Positions 8,719 through 19,000 of a stretch of 64,000 nucleotides of DNA are shown piece after piece. Made by a program: the position numbers and the translations under genes. Position 1 is the first letter of the stretch; every line of letters begins with the position of its first letter. Under the pieces are notes generated by a model. The model was given only the letters and a program-made list of their open reading frames with translations, was not told the DNA's origin and did no database searches. The DNA is from Chloroflexota bacterium (lineage in GTDB: Bacteria; Chloroflexota; Anaerolineae; B4-G1): assembly GCA_024232355.1 (NCBI GenBank), contig JAAEPW010001279.1, positions 1 through 64,000 of the forward strand. The letters run 5' to 3'.

Positions 8719-8726
8719 ATTATAAC
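8719..8726. promoter_or_regulatory. Overlapping divergent -10 boxes
   Basis: The eight bases ATTATAAC contain TATAAT read on the minus strand (8724-8719, serving the GNAT gene 33 bases away) and TATAAC on the plus strand (8721-8726, serving the DUF218 gene). Neither has a good -35 box, so activator help or weak expression is possible. Confidence 0.5.
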
Positions 8727-8784
8727 TCGGCTGTGGCAGAGTCGCAACTGGCGAAATCGGTGGCGCATTCGGGAGTCAAACGGA

Positions 8785-9396
8785 TTGAGAAAGCAGACGT
8801 TCATCAGGATTTTGCTTGCATTTGCGTTCGCGGGTGTTGTCGCAATCGGAATTGTGGCCTGGAGGATCTATTCCTACGACAGTCACTTGGAGATCGTCCA
8901 TGCGGATGCGGCGATCGTTCTCGGAGCGGCGGTCTGGGATGACCAACCGTCTCCTGTGTTTCGAGAACGTATCAATCACGCGGTTGACCTTTATCACGAT
9001 GGGCGCGTTCGCAAGCTCATCTTTACCGGCGGGCAAGGCGATGGGGACGAGTTGGCGGAAGCCATTGTTGCTCAAAGATATGCGGTTGAGCACGGCGTGC
9101 CCGAGGCCGATATTCTGACCGAAACCCGATCGAGAACGACAGAGCAGAATCTCTATTATGCCACCAATCAGGCGACGGTGGGCCACCATTTGACCCGATT
9201 TTTCATCGTCAGTGACCCGCTGCACATGAAGCGGGCGATGCGGATGGCACACGATATGGGGATGGATGCGTATCCATCCTCGACACCGACTACGAGGTAC
9301 CAAAGCTGGGGTAGTCAGTTCTGGTTTCTGGTGCGAGAAACATATTTTTATCTCACGTACTCTCTTCGCCGTACATTCAATCTTGGCACACACTGA
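8785..9396 (+). CDS. DUF218/SanA-YdcF-family envelope protein
   Basis: 203 residues from a TTG start, with GGGAG nine bases upstream; an ATG at 8689 gives 32 more residues but lies upstream of the likely promoter and encodes nothing conserved. One transmembrane helix at about residues 5-27 (FIRILLAFAFAGVVAIGIVA) anchors a DUF218 domain: AAIVLGAAVWDDQPSPVFRER, the glycine turn FTGGQG, SRTTEQNL and FIVSDPLHMKRA. SanA, ElyC and YdcF relatives affect peptidoglycan or envelope barrier function; no reaction is firmly assigned. It runs into lipM six bases later, so the two are probably co-transcribed. Confidence 0.82.
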   Translation: MRKQTFIRILLAFAFAGVVAIGIVAWRIYSYDSHLEIVHADAAIVLGAAVWDDQPSPVFRERINHAVDLYHDGRVRKLIFTGGQGDGDELAEAIVAQRYAVEHGVPEADILTETRSRTTEQNLYYATNQATVGHHLTRFFIVSDPLHMKRAMRMAHDMGMDAYPSSTPTTRYQSWGSQFWFLVRETYFYLTYSLRRTFNLGTH

Positions 9397-9402
9397 TGAC
9401 AA

Positions 9403-10212
9403 ATGAGTAATTACGTTATTGCAACCTGGCGACTGCTCCGTTCAACTCTAGCCGACGGAGCGACCAATATGGCGGTGGACGAGGCGATCCTGCGCGCGGT
9501 CGCGGCGGGTCAATCTCCGCCCACGCTTCGTTTCTATGCCTGGGAGCCGCCCTGCCTTTCGTTGGGCCGGACGCAAAAAGCCAGCGATGTGGACCTGGAT
9601 GCCCTGCGAGCCACAGGATTTGACGTGGTGCGTCGTGCCACTGGCGGTAAAGCCATCCTCCACGTGGACGAACTGACCTACAGCGTGGTCGCGCCGCAGG
9701 ATGAGCCGCGTGTGCTGGGGAGCATCATTGAGAGCTACCGCCGTCTCAGCGCGGGCCTGGTGCGCGGGCTGGAACGTTTGGGCGTGCCGAACCTTGTTGC
9801 CGACCAGCGAGCGGGTAATCGTTTGCTCAAAGGTCCGGTCTGTTTTGAGGTTCCCTCTGATTACGAGATCACCGTCGGTGGACGGAAACTGGTGGGCAGT
9901 GCCCAGATGCGGTCGCAGGGCGTGGTGCTCCAGCACGGTACGCTGCCGTTGTGTGGTGACATCGCCCGCATCTGTCCGTTGTTGGTCGCGCAGCCCAACA
10001 CTGATCGAGTGCGCGCCCGCGCTGCGACCATTGAGGAGGCTATGGGCCGACCCGTCCCCTGGGACGAGGCAGCCGAGGCGCTGGCGACAGGCTTTGCCGA
10101 GGCACTGAATCTACGCATGGAACCGGGCTCATTGACCAATGAGGAGCAAGCCTGGGTCAAAGAATTGCGAGCAGAAAAGTACGCTGCAAAAGAATGGACA
10201 AACCAAGTTTGA
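9403..10212 (+). CDS. lipM: Octanoyltransferase LipM / lipoate-protein ligase family
   Basis: 269 residues with the BPL/LplA fold. RRATGGKAILHVDELTYSV is the acyl-binding signature, and GPVCFEVPSDYEI holds the cysteine that in LipM forms the octanoyl-thioester intermediate; GRKLVGSAQMRSQGVVLQHG follows. This pattern fits transfer of octanoyl from acyl carrier protein to lipoyl domains, the first step of lipoate assembly. No lipA lies beside it. A salvage lipoate ligase is the alternative, but the CF..PS.YE motif favours LipM. It sits six bases after the DUF218 gene. Confidence 0.83.
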   Translation: MSNYVIATWRLLRSTLADGATNMAVDEAILRAVAAGQSPPTLRFYAWEPPCLSLGRTQKASDVDLDALRATGFDVVRRATGGKAILHVDELTYSVVAPQDEPRVLGSIIESYRRLSAGLVRGLERLGVPNLVADQRAGNRLLKGPVCFEVPSDYEITVGGRKLVGSAQMRSQGVVLQHGTLPLCGDIARICPLLVAQPNTDRVRARAATIEEAMGRPVPWDEAAEALATGFAEALNLRMEPGSLTNEEQAWVKELRAEKYAAKEWTNQV

Positions 10213-10236
10213 CTATCCTTTCACCCGTGTTATACT
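10209..10236 (+). promoter_or_regulatory. Promoter of the DUF503 gene
   Basis: TTGACT (10209-10214), a 16-base spacer and TATACT (10231-10236), overlapping the lipM stop codon. The start would lie near 10243, giving a leader of about 50 bases before the ATG at 10292. Confidence 0.6.
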
Positions 10237-10291
10237 GACCGCAACAAATCACACCAAGCAACCAAAGGTTGCCCGAATCACATTTCACATT

Positions 10292-10576
10292 ATGATTATT
10301 GGTGCTTGTACCGTCGAATTACATCTCCCTAGCAACAGCTCGCTGAAAGGCAAGCGCAGCATCCTCAAGCCGATCCTGGCCCGCCTGCGCCGCGAGTTCA
10401 ACCTGGCTGCCGCCGAGGTCGCTCGCAACGACGCTTGGCAATCGGCCGAGATCGCCTTTGTCACCGTGGCCAACGACCCCGGCCGCGTCCACGCCGTTCT
10501 CGAACGGGCCGTGCGTTGGATCGAGACCCATCACCCCGAAGTGCAAGTCGTGGATTGGGATATCGAGGTTTTCTAG
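10292..10576 (+). CDS. DUF503 (YlxP-like) protein
   Basis: 94 residues, the normal length of the family. MIIGACTVELHLPSNSSLKG, then KRSILKPILARLRREFN and ARNDAWQSAEIAFVTVAND are the typical conserved blocks; homologues in Bacillota sit beside rbfA and nusA and are thought to touch ribosome maturation. Here the neighbours are lipM and a DNA glycosylase, so that link is not supported by context. The reading frame opens further upstream, but the ATG at 10292 matches the family start and lies downstream of a good promoter. No clear Shine-Dalgarno sequence is visible. Confidence 0.85.
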   Translation: MIIGACTVELHLPSNSSLKGKRSILKPILARLRREFNLAAAEVARNDAWQSAEIAFVTVANDPGRVHAVLERAVRWIETHHPEVQVVDWDIEVF

Positions 10577-10579
10577 ACA

Positions 10580-11467
10580 ATGAAACTGAATTTATCTGCA
10601 CGTCCACCATTTTCTTTGTCTAGTGCTGTGAGATCGCATGGCTGGGTACAACTACTTCCCTTTGATTGGGGTGACGACACAGGTAAGCTGACGCGCATCG
10701 AGCGGCTGGACTCGGGCCAGGTGGTAGAGATGTTTGTCCGGGAGGCGGACGGCGGCGTGAGCGTCGAGGTAGATAGCCCAATGAACGAGGCCGAGCGGGA
10801 CGAGGTCGCCCACAAGGTAGCGTGGATGTTGGGGCTGGAGCAGGATTTTTCTGCCTTTTATGCACTGGCTCGCCCAGAGCCGAAACTGGCGCACGTCGAA
10901 AAAGAGGCGCGGGGGCGCATTCTCCGTTCATCCACGCTCTTTGAGGATACCGTCAAAACAATCCTGACGACCAACACGGCCTGGAGCGGCACTATCCGTA
11001 TGGTCAAGGCGCTGGTTTCCCAATTCGGTGCCCCGTTGTCCGTAGATTCTGCCCGCCGCGCTTTTCCTACCCCGGATCAGTTGGCCGCTACGAACGCAGA
11101 GACGCTGCGTTCAGAGACGCGACTGGGCTATCGAGCGCCCTACGTGCTGGAACTGGCTCGTTCCGTCGCCTCGGGTGACTTGGAGTTGGAGTCGCTCAGG
11201 ACGGCAGACATCCCGACCGCCGAACTGTGCAAACGGTTGCTGGCGATCAAAGGGGTGGGGGAGTATGCGATGGCCAATCTGCTGATGCTGTTGGGCCGCT
11301 ACGATTTCATCCCCGTGGACTCGTGGGCGCGCACTGTGGTTTCGCACGAGTGGCACAGTGGCGAGCCGGTGGGCCGCGCCGAGATCGAGGCGGCCTTTGA
11401 GCGCTGGGGTGGGTGGCAGGGACTGGTCTATTGGTTCTGGGATTGGTCGTATACGAGTGAAACGTAG
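10580..11467 (+). CDS. HhH-GPD DNA glycosylase (AlkA/OGG-like)
   Basis: 295 residues. An N-terminal beta domain (about 1-100) resembles the OGG/AlkA N-domain; the helix-hairpin-helix LAIKGVGEYAMANL lies at about 220-235 and is followed by FIPVDSWAR with the catalytic Asp. The position that is Lys in bifunctional OGG1-type lyases (GVGxK) is Tyr here, so the enzyme is predicted to be monofunctional, removing an alkylated or oxidised base without cutting the strand. There is no iron-sulphur cluster. It starts three bases after the DUF503 stop, so the two are probably co-expressed. Substrate specificity is not evident. Confidence 0.85.
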   Translation: MKLNLSARPPFSLSSAVRSHGWVQLLPFDWGDDTGKLTRIERLDSGQVVEMFVREADGGVSVEVDSPMNEAERDEVAHKVAWMLGLEQDFSAFYALARPEPKLAHVEKEARGRILRSSTLFEDTVKTILTTNTAWSGTIRMVKALVSQFGAPLSVDSARRAFPTPDQLAATNAETLRSETRLGYRAPYVLELARSVASGDLELESLRTADIPTAELCKRLLAIKGVGEYAMANLLMLLGRYDFIPVDSWARTVVSHEWHSGEPVGRAEIEAAFERWGGWQGLVYWFWDWSYTSET

Positions 11468-11472
11468 CGCGC

Positions 11473-12960
11473 CTACTCGCGCACGCAAAAGATAACGCCC
11501 GCCAATGGCTGGTGGCGCTTTCCCTCCCGATCCGTAAACTCGACACGTATCGAACGTGGTTCGTCAAGAAAATCGTGAATGGCATGCTCCAACTGCGCAA
11601 AGTCGCGGCGCAGTTCCCACGTGCGGTCGGAAGCAGCCGCGTCGTGCAAGACGACAAAGAGCCGGTTGGCGGCGTGGAACCGTCCTTGCACCGACTGACG
11701 CTCGTACAACCAGCGGGCCAATTCCTCTGGGTGGGCCTGGGCGTAGGCGATGTCGTGGCCAAAGCCCCGGGGCAAGGGCGTTAGCTTGAGGTCAAACCCC
11801 AACGGATGTTGTTTATCCGCATCGTCCAGGTAAAAGTCCACGGTATGGTGAAAGGGGTCTGGCTCGGGACGGGTGCGGGGGTGTGCCAGGATAATGTCGA
11901 GGGCAGCCTGGTGGGTGTGAAAGTTGTACCAGCGACGGATGACGTAACTCCCAAAGTCGCGCGGCGGCAGGCCCAATTCGGCAGCCACGCGCTTGGTCTC
12001 GCGGCGCAGCGCGTCGAGGGTGCGGATGGTATAGATAAAGCGGCTGGCCCGGTCCCACGCGTCGCCCTGCACCCGGCCCCAGGGTGGCATCTGTTTGACC
12101 TTGCGCAGTTGGCGGCGCACATCGGCCTGGGTGACGGGCTTTTGAAAGACGATCACGTATTCGTGCTTGAAAATATAATAGCCACCGGCCAGCGCCCGGT
12201 AGCGCCACAGGTTGGCGTTTTTCCCCTTGCCTTTTTCATTTCCCGTGATATTTTTGACCACGATCCCTTTGGTGCGAAAACCCACCCGTTGCATTCGCTC
12301 CATACAGTAAAAGCCCAGCGGGACCAGTTCGCCTTTGGCATACTTGTCTCCGATGATGAGGACGGCAAAACGGCCCGGTTCCAGCAGGTCAAAGCCATTA
12401 CGGGCAATGGTCTCGAAAAGGTCGAGGAATGTTTCCAGGTCGGAAGCGTTAGAGAGGTCGGCACTGTTGTCGGAGAATGAGATGATGTCGTGATAGGGTG
12501 GATGGAGCACCAGTAATTGCGCGTGATCGGCTTTCATCTCGCTCAATACTTTCTGCACGCGGGTGACGGTTTCTGCAGCGGTCGAGTCGCCGTGCAGCAG
12601 ATGGATGCGATCGTCCAGCAGGTCAGATGCTATCTTGGCCTGCACAGCTTCCACCAGGTCGGGTTTCAATTCGACGCCGACCAGTCTGCGATTCAGCCGC
12701 ACCGCCTCAATGGCCGAGGTCCCTGCACCGAGGAAAAGGTCGAGGACGACGTCATCCTCTTTTGTGTAGCGCAGGTATGCTTGGGTGGCGATCTGTGGGA
12801 CAAAATTGCCGTGATAGTCGAGCCGGTGACCGCCGGTCCGGTCGCGGGATTCGATCTCCCACAGGGAATTGGTCCAGACGTGATCATATTCCCGCCAGTT
12901 GTTGAGGTCAATGTCGGAATAGGGTGTGGTTTTGGGGCGTTTTTTGGTTTCGTTTGTCAT
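11473..12960 (-). CDS. DNA methyltransferase with C-terminal nuclease-like domain
   Basis: 495 residues. The N-terminal half is an amino-methyltransferase (N6-adenine or N4-cytosine): motif I VLDLFLGAGT at 73-82, acidic motif II GVELKPD, catalytic motif IV HPPY at 153-156, and motif VI-like LLEPGRFAVLIIGD. The order (I before IV) is not that of the beta class. Residues about 300-495 are not needed for methylation and contain VDFY (Asp375), then FDLK (Asp390, Lys392), which fits a PD-(D/E)XK nuclease core, followed by RFHAANRLFVVLHD and a helical end. This may be a single-chain modification/restriction protein; target and nuclease activity are inferences. GGAGAG precedes the ATG at 12960. No separate restriction gene is adjacent. 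Confidence 0.8.
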   Translation of the reverse strand: MTNETKKRPKTTPYSDIDLNNWREYDHVWTNSLWEIESRDRTGGHRLDYHGNFVPQIATQAYLRYTKEDDVVLDLFLGAGTSAIEAVRLNRRLVGVELKPDLVEAVQAKIASDLLDDRIHLLHGDSTAAETVTRVQKVLSEMKADHAQLLVLHPPYHDIISFSDNSADLSNASDLETFLDLFETIARNGFDLLEPGRFAVLIIGDKYAKGELVPLGFYCMERMQRVGFRTKGIVVKNITGNEKGKGKNANLWRYRALAGGYYIFKHEYVIVFQKPVTQADVRRQLRKVKQMPPWGRVQGDAWDRASRFIYTIRTLDALRRETKRVAAELGLPPRDFGSYVIRRWYNFHTHQAALDIILAHPRTRPEPDPFHHTVDFYLDDADKQHPLGFDLKLTPLPRGFGHDIAYAQAHPEELARWLYERQSVQGRFHAANRLFVVLHDAAASDRTWELRRDFAQLEHAIHDFLDEPRSIRVEFTDREGKRHQPLAGVIFCVRE

Positions 12961-13024
12961 CTTTACTCTCCGGTGGAGGATGTGTTGCGCCCACATTATC
13001 TCACAGACCAGACAATTATAAAAG

Positions 13025-13052
13025 CAGGCCCGGCGCTAGGTCGCCGGGCCTG
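13025..13052 (-). terminator. Rho-independent terminator of the Calx-beta gene
   Basis: A perfect eleven-base-pair stem (13025-13035 with 13042-13052) around a six-base loop. Read on the minus strand it is followed by CTTTTATAATTG. It lies 29 bases past the stop of the giant gene. Confidence 0.8.
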
Positions 13053-13080
13053 TGGTGTCAAAGATTAGGTTGAACTCGCG

Positions 13081-16000
13081 TTAGGGTGTGGACACCTCGA
13101 TGTGGAGTGTGTCTGTTCTTCCATCCGACGGGTTGAGGTCGAATGGCGTATTGCAGACAGGCAAACCATCTTGGATCACATTCACCAGTCCACTGCCCGC
13201 GCTTGTCACCCAGACTTGGTTCGTATCCGGGTCGAGGGCGATCCCGTCCAGGGGGTAGCTGGCAATGTCCAGCGGGACCGGCGTGCCCAGCGTCGGCCAA
13301 CCGTTGGGGATGAGCAAGAATTGATTTTGCCCGCCATCCTCACTGGATGTGGTGAGAAACAGGTGTCCTTCTGCCCCCACGTTCGGATTGATGCTGATGA
13401 CACGCAGTGGCACGGTGTCTCCATTGCCGCGCCGGATTTTCATACTGCCGATCTGTTGGTCCGTTGCGCCGTCAATGATGGTGATGCGCCCCTCGGCAAT
13501 GGCCGCTGCATAGACCAAGTTGCGGGTGGTATCCACGGTGACGGCGTAGGGATCGAGCAGCGCGGTGAGAATGGTGCGGTGATTGTTCGTCGCGCCATCG
13601 ATCACGGTGACCCCGGCATTGGACCGGTGGTTGGCCACATAGATCTTGTTGCTGACAGAGTTGACGGCGATGTGTGCGGGTTCACTGACCCCAGTCAGCG
13701 TGTCCAAGTAGGCAAAAGACTGAGCGTCATACGCGTTCACAAAGCCACCCCAATAGTTGCTGATATAGACTTGATTGTTGGTCGGATTGTAAGCCACGCT
13801 GTGCGGCCCGTCATTGGACGATATGTTGCCGATCACGCCAAAGGTGCTGCCATCATACACGGTGACTTGGTCCGTGTCCATATATGTGACCCATATATAG
13901 TTATGGTCGGGGTCGTAGGCAATGCCATGGGCCGCGACCGGCGACGAAATCTCGGCGGTGGCGACCAGGTTGACGGTGTCTATCACGGTGACACCGTTGG
14001 CGTGGGCGACAAAGGCTCGATCGTTGGCCGTGTCCAACGTTACTCCGTGCGGCATGGGGCCGGTGGGGATCTCGGTGACCAACTGTGGCGCACAGAAGGG
14101 TATTGGATGTTGGCGCAGCACGATGGGCAGATATGCAAGGAAAGGTTCCGCTTCCACTGTTAGCGTCTGGATATCGGGGTCGCAATTGTTGTAGACGGTC
14201 AGGGTCACGGTGTATACGTCAAACATTGCGTAGAGTTTGCTGATGGTCGTTAGCCCGACACCGGTCACCGGCGGTGTGCCATCGCCAAAATCCCACGTGT
14301 AGGTGATGGGCATACTTCCTGTGACGGTGGCCGTAAAGTACATCACCTGACCGATTTTCACCGGACTGTTAGAGATCAGGCTGGTGATGACGGCCGGTAC
14401 ACAGGCCGTGGTCGTCAGCACGCTGCTATCGCTAAAGCTGGTGCTCAACACTGAAGTCGCAGTGACGCTGGCAAAGCTCTGCTGGTCGGTGGTGGCGGTG
14501 AGCGGAATGGAAACCGCCACGGTCACTGGTGCTGTTCCACCCGGCGGGACGATGGGCGTCAGCATCGGTGCTACGACGGTGGTCCACAGTTCCCCGGCGA
14601 TGCTCCATGTCAGGTCAAAGCTGTCAAAGGCATTGCCAGTGTTGGTCAGAGTCAGTGGGTAGGTGGCCGTGGTGCCGACCGCCCTTCTCTGGGCAGCGGT
14701 TGGTGGACTCAAGTCTACGCCGACGATCAGGGCGTCGTCGTTGACGATGATCAACGTGGCGGGGTTGGGTGTGCCGAGCGCAGCGTTGACCGGGCCGCTC
14801 AGGGTCAGTGTGACAGTCTCGCCTGGATCGTACAGCAGGTCGTCGGTGATCGGTACGGTGAAACTCGTGTTGGTTATCCCGGGCACCAGGGTCAGTGTGC
14901 CACTGACGCCCGTATAGTCGCTGCCCGCGGTGGCCGTACCGTCGCTGGTGGCATAGTCGACCGTCGCGGTGACGCCGGAAGCCCAGCTCAACGTCACACT
15001 GATGACGGCCAGACCGTCAGTCTCGTTTACATCAAAGTTCCCGCTGCTGAAAGCGACGTCGGGCGGCGGCTCGTCGTTGAGGATGGTCAACGTGGCTGGG
15101 TTGGGCACGCCGAGTGTGACACTGATCGGATTGCTCAGGGCCAACCCTACTGTCTCGTCCAACTCGAAAATCGCGTCGTCGGTGATCGTCACCGCAAAGG
15201 TCAGCACTGTCTGGCCGGGAGCAAAAGTCAGTGTGCCACTGGTCGTGCCATAGTCGCTGCCCGCGGTGGCCGTGCCGCCACTGGTGTTATAGTCTGTCGT
15301 GGCCGTCAGGCTGGAGGCGGCGCTCAAGGTAACGGTGACGATGGCCGGGCCGCCGTTCTCGGTCACGCTGTAGCTCCCGCTGCTAAAGGCGATGCCGGGC
15401 AGTGGGTCGTCGTCGAGTATGGTCAATGTGGCGGTGGTGGGCGTGCCGAGCGTGGTGCTGACCGGGTTGCTCAGAGTCAACGCCACCGTCTCGTCCAACT
15501 CGAAAAATGCGTCGTCGGTGATCGTCACGGTGAATGCGAGCGCCGTTTGACCGGGCGCAAAGGTCAGCGTGCCGTTGGCAGTGCCATAGTCAATGCCCGC
15601 TGTGGCTGTGCCGTTACCAGTGACATAGTCTATCGTGGTGACGACGCCGGAGGCAGCACTCAAGGTGACGGTGATGATAGCTGGGCCGCTGTTCTCGGTT
15701 ACGCTGTAGCTCCCACTGCTAAAGGCGACGCCGGGTTGTGGATCGTTGTCAAGAATGGTCAATGTGGTGGTGGTGGGCGCGCCGAGTGTGACACTGGCCG
15801 GGTTACTCAGGGTCAAGGCTACCGTCTCGTTCAACTCGAAGAGCGCGTCGTCGGTGATCGCCACAGTAAAGGTCAGCGTCGTCTGGCCGGGAGCAAAGAG
15901 CAGCGTGCCGCTGGATGTGCCATAATCGCTGCCCGCCAACGCCGTGCCGCTGCCTGTGGCATAATCCACCGAGGCGGGGGCTCCAGAAGCGACGCTCAAC

Positions 16001-19000
16001 GTCACACTGATGACGGCCATACCGCCGCCTTCGTCCACGCTGTAGGTCCCGCTGCTGAAAGCGACGTCGGGCGGCAGGTCATCGTCGAGGATGGTCAACG
16101 TGGCGGTCATGGGCGTGCCCAGCGTGGTGCTGACCGGGTTGCTCAGGGTCAACACCACCGTCTCGTCCAACTCGAAGAGAGTGTCGTTCGTGATTGCTAC
16201 GGTGAATGTTCGCACTGTCTGGCCGGGCACAAAGGTCAAGGTACCACTAGTAGGGCCATAGTCGCTGCCTGCCAGCGCGGTGCCATCGCCGGTGCTATAG
16301 TCTATCCTGGCCGTAAAGCTAACGGCGGCGCTCAAGGTGATGGTGACGACAGCCGGGTCGCCAGCCTCGGCCACGCTATAGCTCCCACTGCTGAACTGTA
16401 CCCGCAGTGTTTCGTCGTCCACGATAGTCAACGTGGCGACGGCGGGCGCACCGAGCGTAGCACTGACTGGGTTGCTCAAGGTCAGGGCTACCGTCTCGTC
16501 TAACTCGGAGAGTGTGTCGTCGGTGATCGCTACGGTAAAGGTGAGGGTTGTCTGGCCGGGGGCAAATACCAGCGTGCTACTGGCGGGACTATAGTCGCTG
16601 CCCGCCAGGGCCGTGCCGTCGCCGGTGGTATAGTCTACCGCGGCGGTGATGGTGGATGCAGCGCTCAAGGTGACGGTGATGGTGGCTGGGCCGCCATCCT
16701 CGTCCACACTGTAGCTCCCATTGCTAAAGGTGACGTCGGGCACTGGATCGTCATTGAGGATGGTCAATATGGCGACGGCAGGCGTGCCGAGCGTGGCACT
16801 GACCGGGTTGCTCAAGGTCAACACCACTGTCTCGTTCAGTTCAAAGAACGCGTCGTCCATAATAGTTACCGTAAAGGTCAGCACTGTCTGGCCGGGCACA
16901 AAGGTCAGTGTGCCGTTGGCCGTGCCATAGTCACTGCCTGCCAGTGCAGTGCCGTCGCCGGTGGCATAGTCTACCGTGGCGGTGATGCTGGGTAGAACGT
17001 TCAAGGTGACAGTGATGGTAGCCGGGCCGCCGTTCTCATTCACGCTGTAGGTCGCGCTGCTGAATTGCACCTGCGGCGCTTCGTCGTCCACGATGGTCAA
17101 GGTGGCGGTGCTCGGTGCCCCCAGCGTGGCGCTGACCGGGTTGCTCAGAGTCAACGCGACGGTCTCGCTCGGTTCAAAGAGCAAGTCGTCGGTGATAGGA
17201 ACGGTGAACGTCGTCTCTGTCAGGAAAGGCGCAAAGGTGAGCGTGCCGCCAGCGCTGGCGTAATCGCTGCCTGCCAACGCCGTTCCGTCGCCGGTGACAT
17301 AGTCTACCGTGGTGGTGACGCCAGAGACAGCGCTCAGGGTGACGGTGATGATGGCTGGGCCGCTTGGCTCGTCTACACTGTAGGTGGCGCTGCTAAAGAC
17401 GACGTTGGGCTGCGGGTCATTGTCAAGGATGGTCAATGTGGCGGCGGCGGGTGCGCCCAGTGTGGCGCTGACGGGGCTGCTCAGGGTCAATGCGACCGTC
17501 TCGGCCATTTCGAGGAGCGCGTCGTCGGTGATGGTCACCGTAAAGGTCAGCGCCGTCTGACCCGGCGCAAAGATGAGGGTGCCATTGGTTGCACCATAAT
17601 CACTACTTGCCAGTGCTGTGCCATCGCCAGTGGTGTAGTTCACCGATACCGGCTGCCAAGATAAGCCGTTCAGTGTGACGGTGATGGTGGCTGATCCCGC
17701 TCCCTCGTTCACCACGTAGGCGGCACTATCGAACTGCACGGTCGGCGCGTCGTTGTCAAGGATGGTTAACGTGGCGGTGGAGGGAGTGCCCAAGTTGGCG
17801 TTGGGACTGGTGGCGGTGAGGGTCAGGTTCACCGTTTCAGCTGGTTCGTCCAAGCCGTCGTCCACGATGGGCACATTGAATGTTTCGGTGTTGCTGCCGG
17901 GGGCAAAGGTGAGCGTGCCGTTAGCAGTGGTATAGTCGGCAGGGGCAATGGCGGTGCCGTTGCCGGTGGTATAGGCTACCGTTACCGGCTGGGTAGACGT
18001 GACGTTGAGGGTCACGGTGATGGCGGCTGATCCTGCACCTTCATCCACGTTGTAGGCTGGGCTGCTGAACGTCACGGATACCACGTCGTTGTCGAGAATG
18101 GTGAGGGTGGCGGCGGAGGGGATGCCCAGGTTGGCGTTGGGGCTGGTGGCGGCCAGAGTCAGTGCCATCGTCTCATCGAGTTCATCGATGGCGTCGTCCA
18201 CGATGATTACTGAGAAGGTCTGGGTGTCACTGCCCGGCAAAAAGGTCCGCGTACCGCTGCTGGTGGCATAGTCACCTGGAGCGATGGCAGTACCATCTCC
18301 GGAGGTGTACGATACCGTGATCCACTGGGTGGACGTGGTGTTTAGCGTAATTGTGACAAAAGCCAGGCCCACGCCCTCGTCTACGCTGTACGTTGGACTG
18401 CTGAATGTCGCCGTCACCGCGTCGTTGTCGAGGATGGTGAGGGTAGCAGTGGGAGGGATGCCCAAGTTGGCATTGGGGCTGGTAGCGGTCAGGGTGAGAG
18501 CCACTGTCTCGTCCAGTTCGTTAAAGAGATCGTCTATGATGGGCACGTTAAAGGTCTCGGTGTCGTCGCCAGGAACAAAGGTCAGTGTGCCACCGACAGC
18601 GCCATAGTCGTCGGAAGCAATAGCGGTTCCGTCGCCGGAGGTGTAGGCCGCGGTGACCGGTTGCGTGGACGTAATGTTGAGCACAACGGCGATGGTGGCT
18701 GATCCTGCACCCTCATCCATGTTGTAGGTTACGCTGTCAAAGGCCACTGCCACTATGTCGTTATCCACGATAGTCAGTGTGGCGGCAGAAGGTGTGCCCA
18801 GGCCAGCATTGGGGCTGGTGGCGGTGAGGGTGAGGGCCACGGTCTCGTCCAGTTCGTTGAAATTGTCGTCTACGATGGACACGGTGAATGTCTCACTGTT
18901 GGTGCCGGGGGCAAAGGTGAGCGTGCCGTTGGTGACGGCATAGTCGGCGGGAGCGGTGGCGGTGCCGTCGCCGGTGGTGTAGGCTACGGTGACCGGCTGG

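Noticed and set aside
15547..16503. Plus-strand frames opposite the Calx-beta array (also many of 60-100 codons up to 21964)
   Set aside because: They recur with the 336-base repeat period as mirror frames of the Calx-beta repeats; no independent signal.
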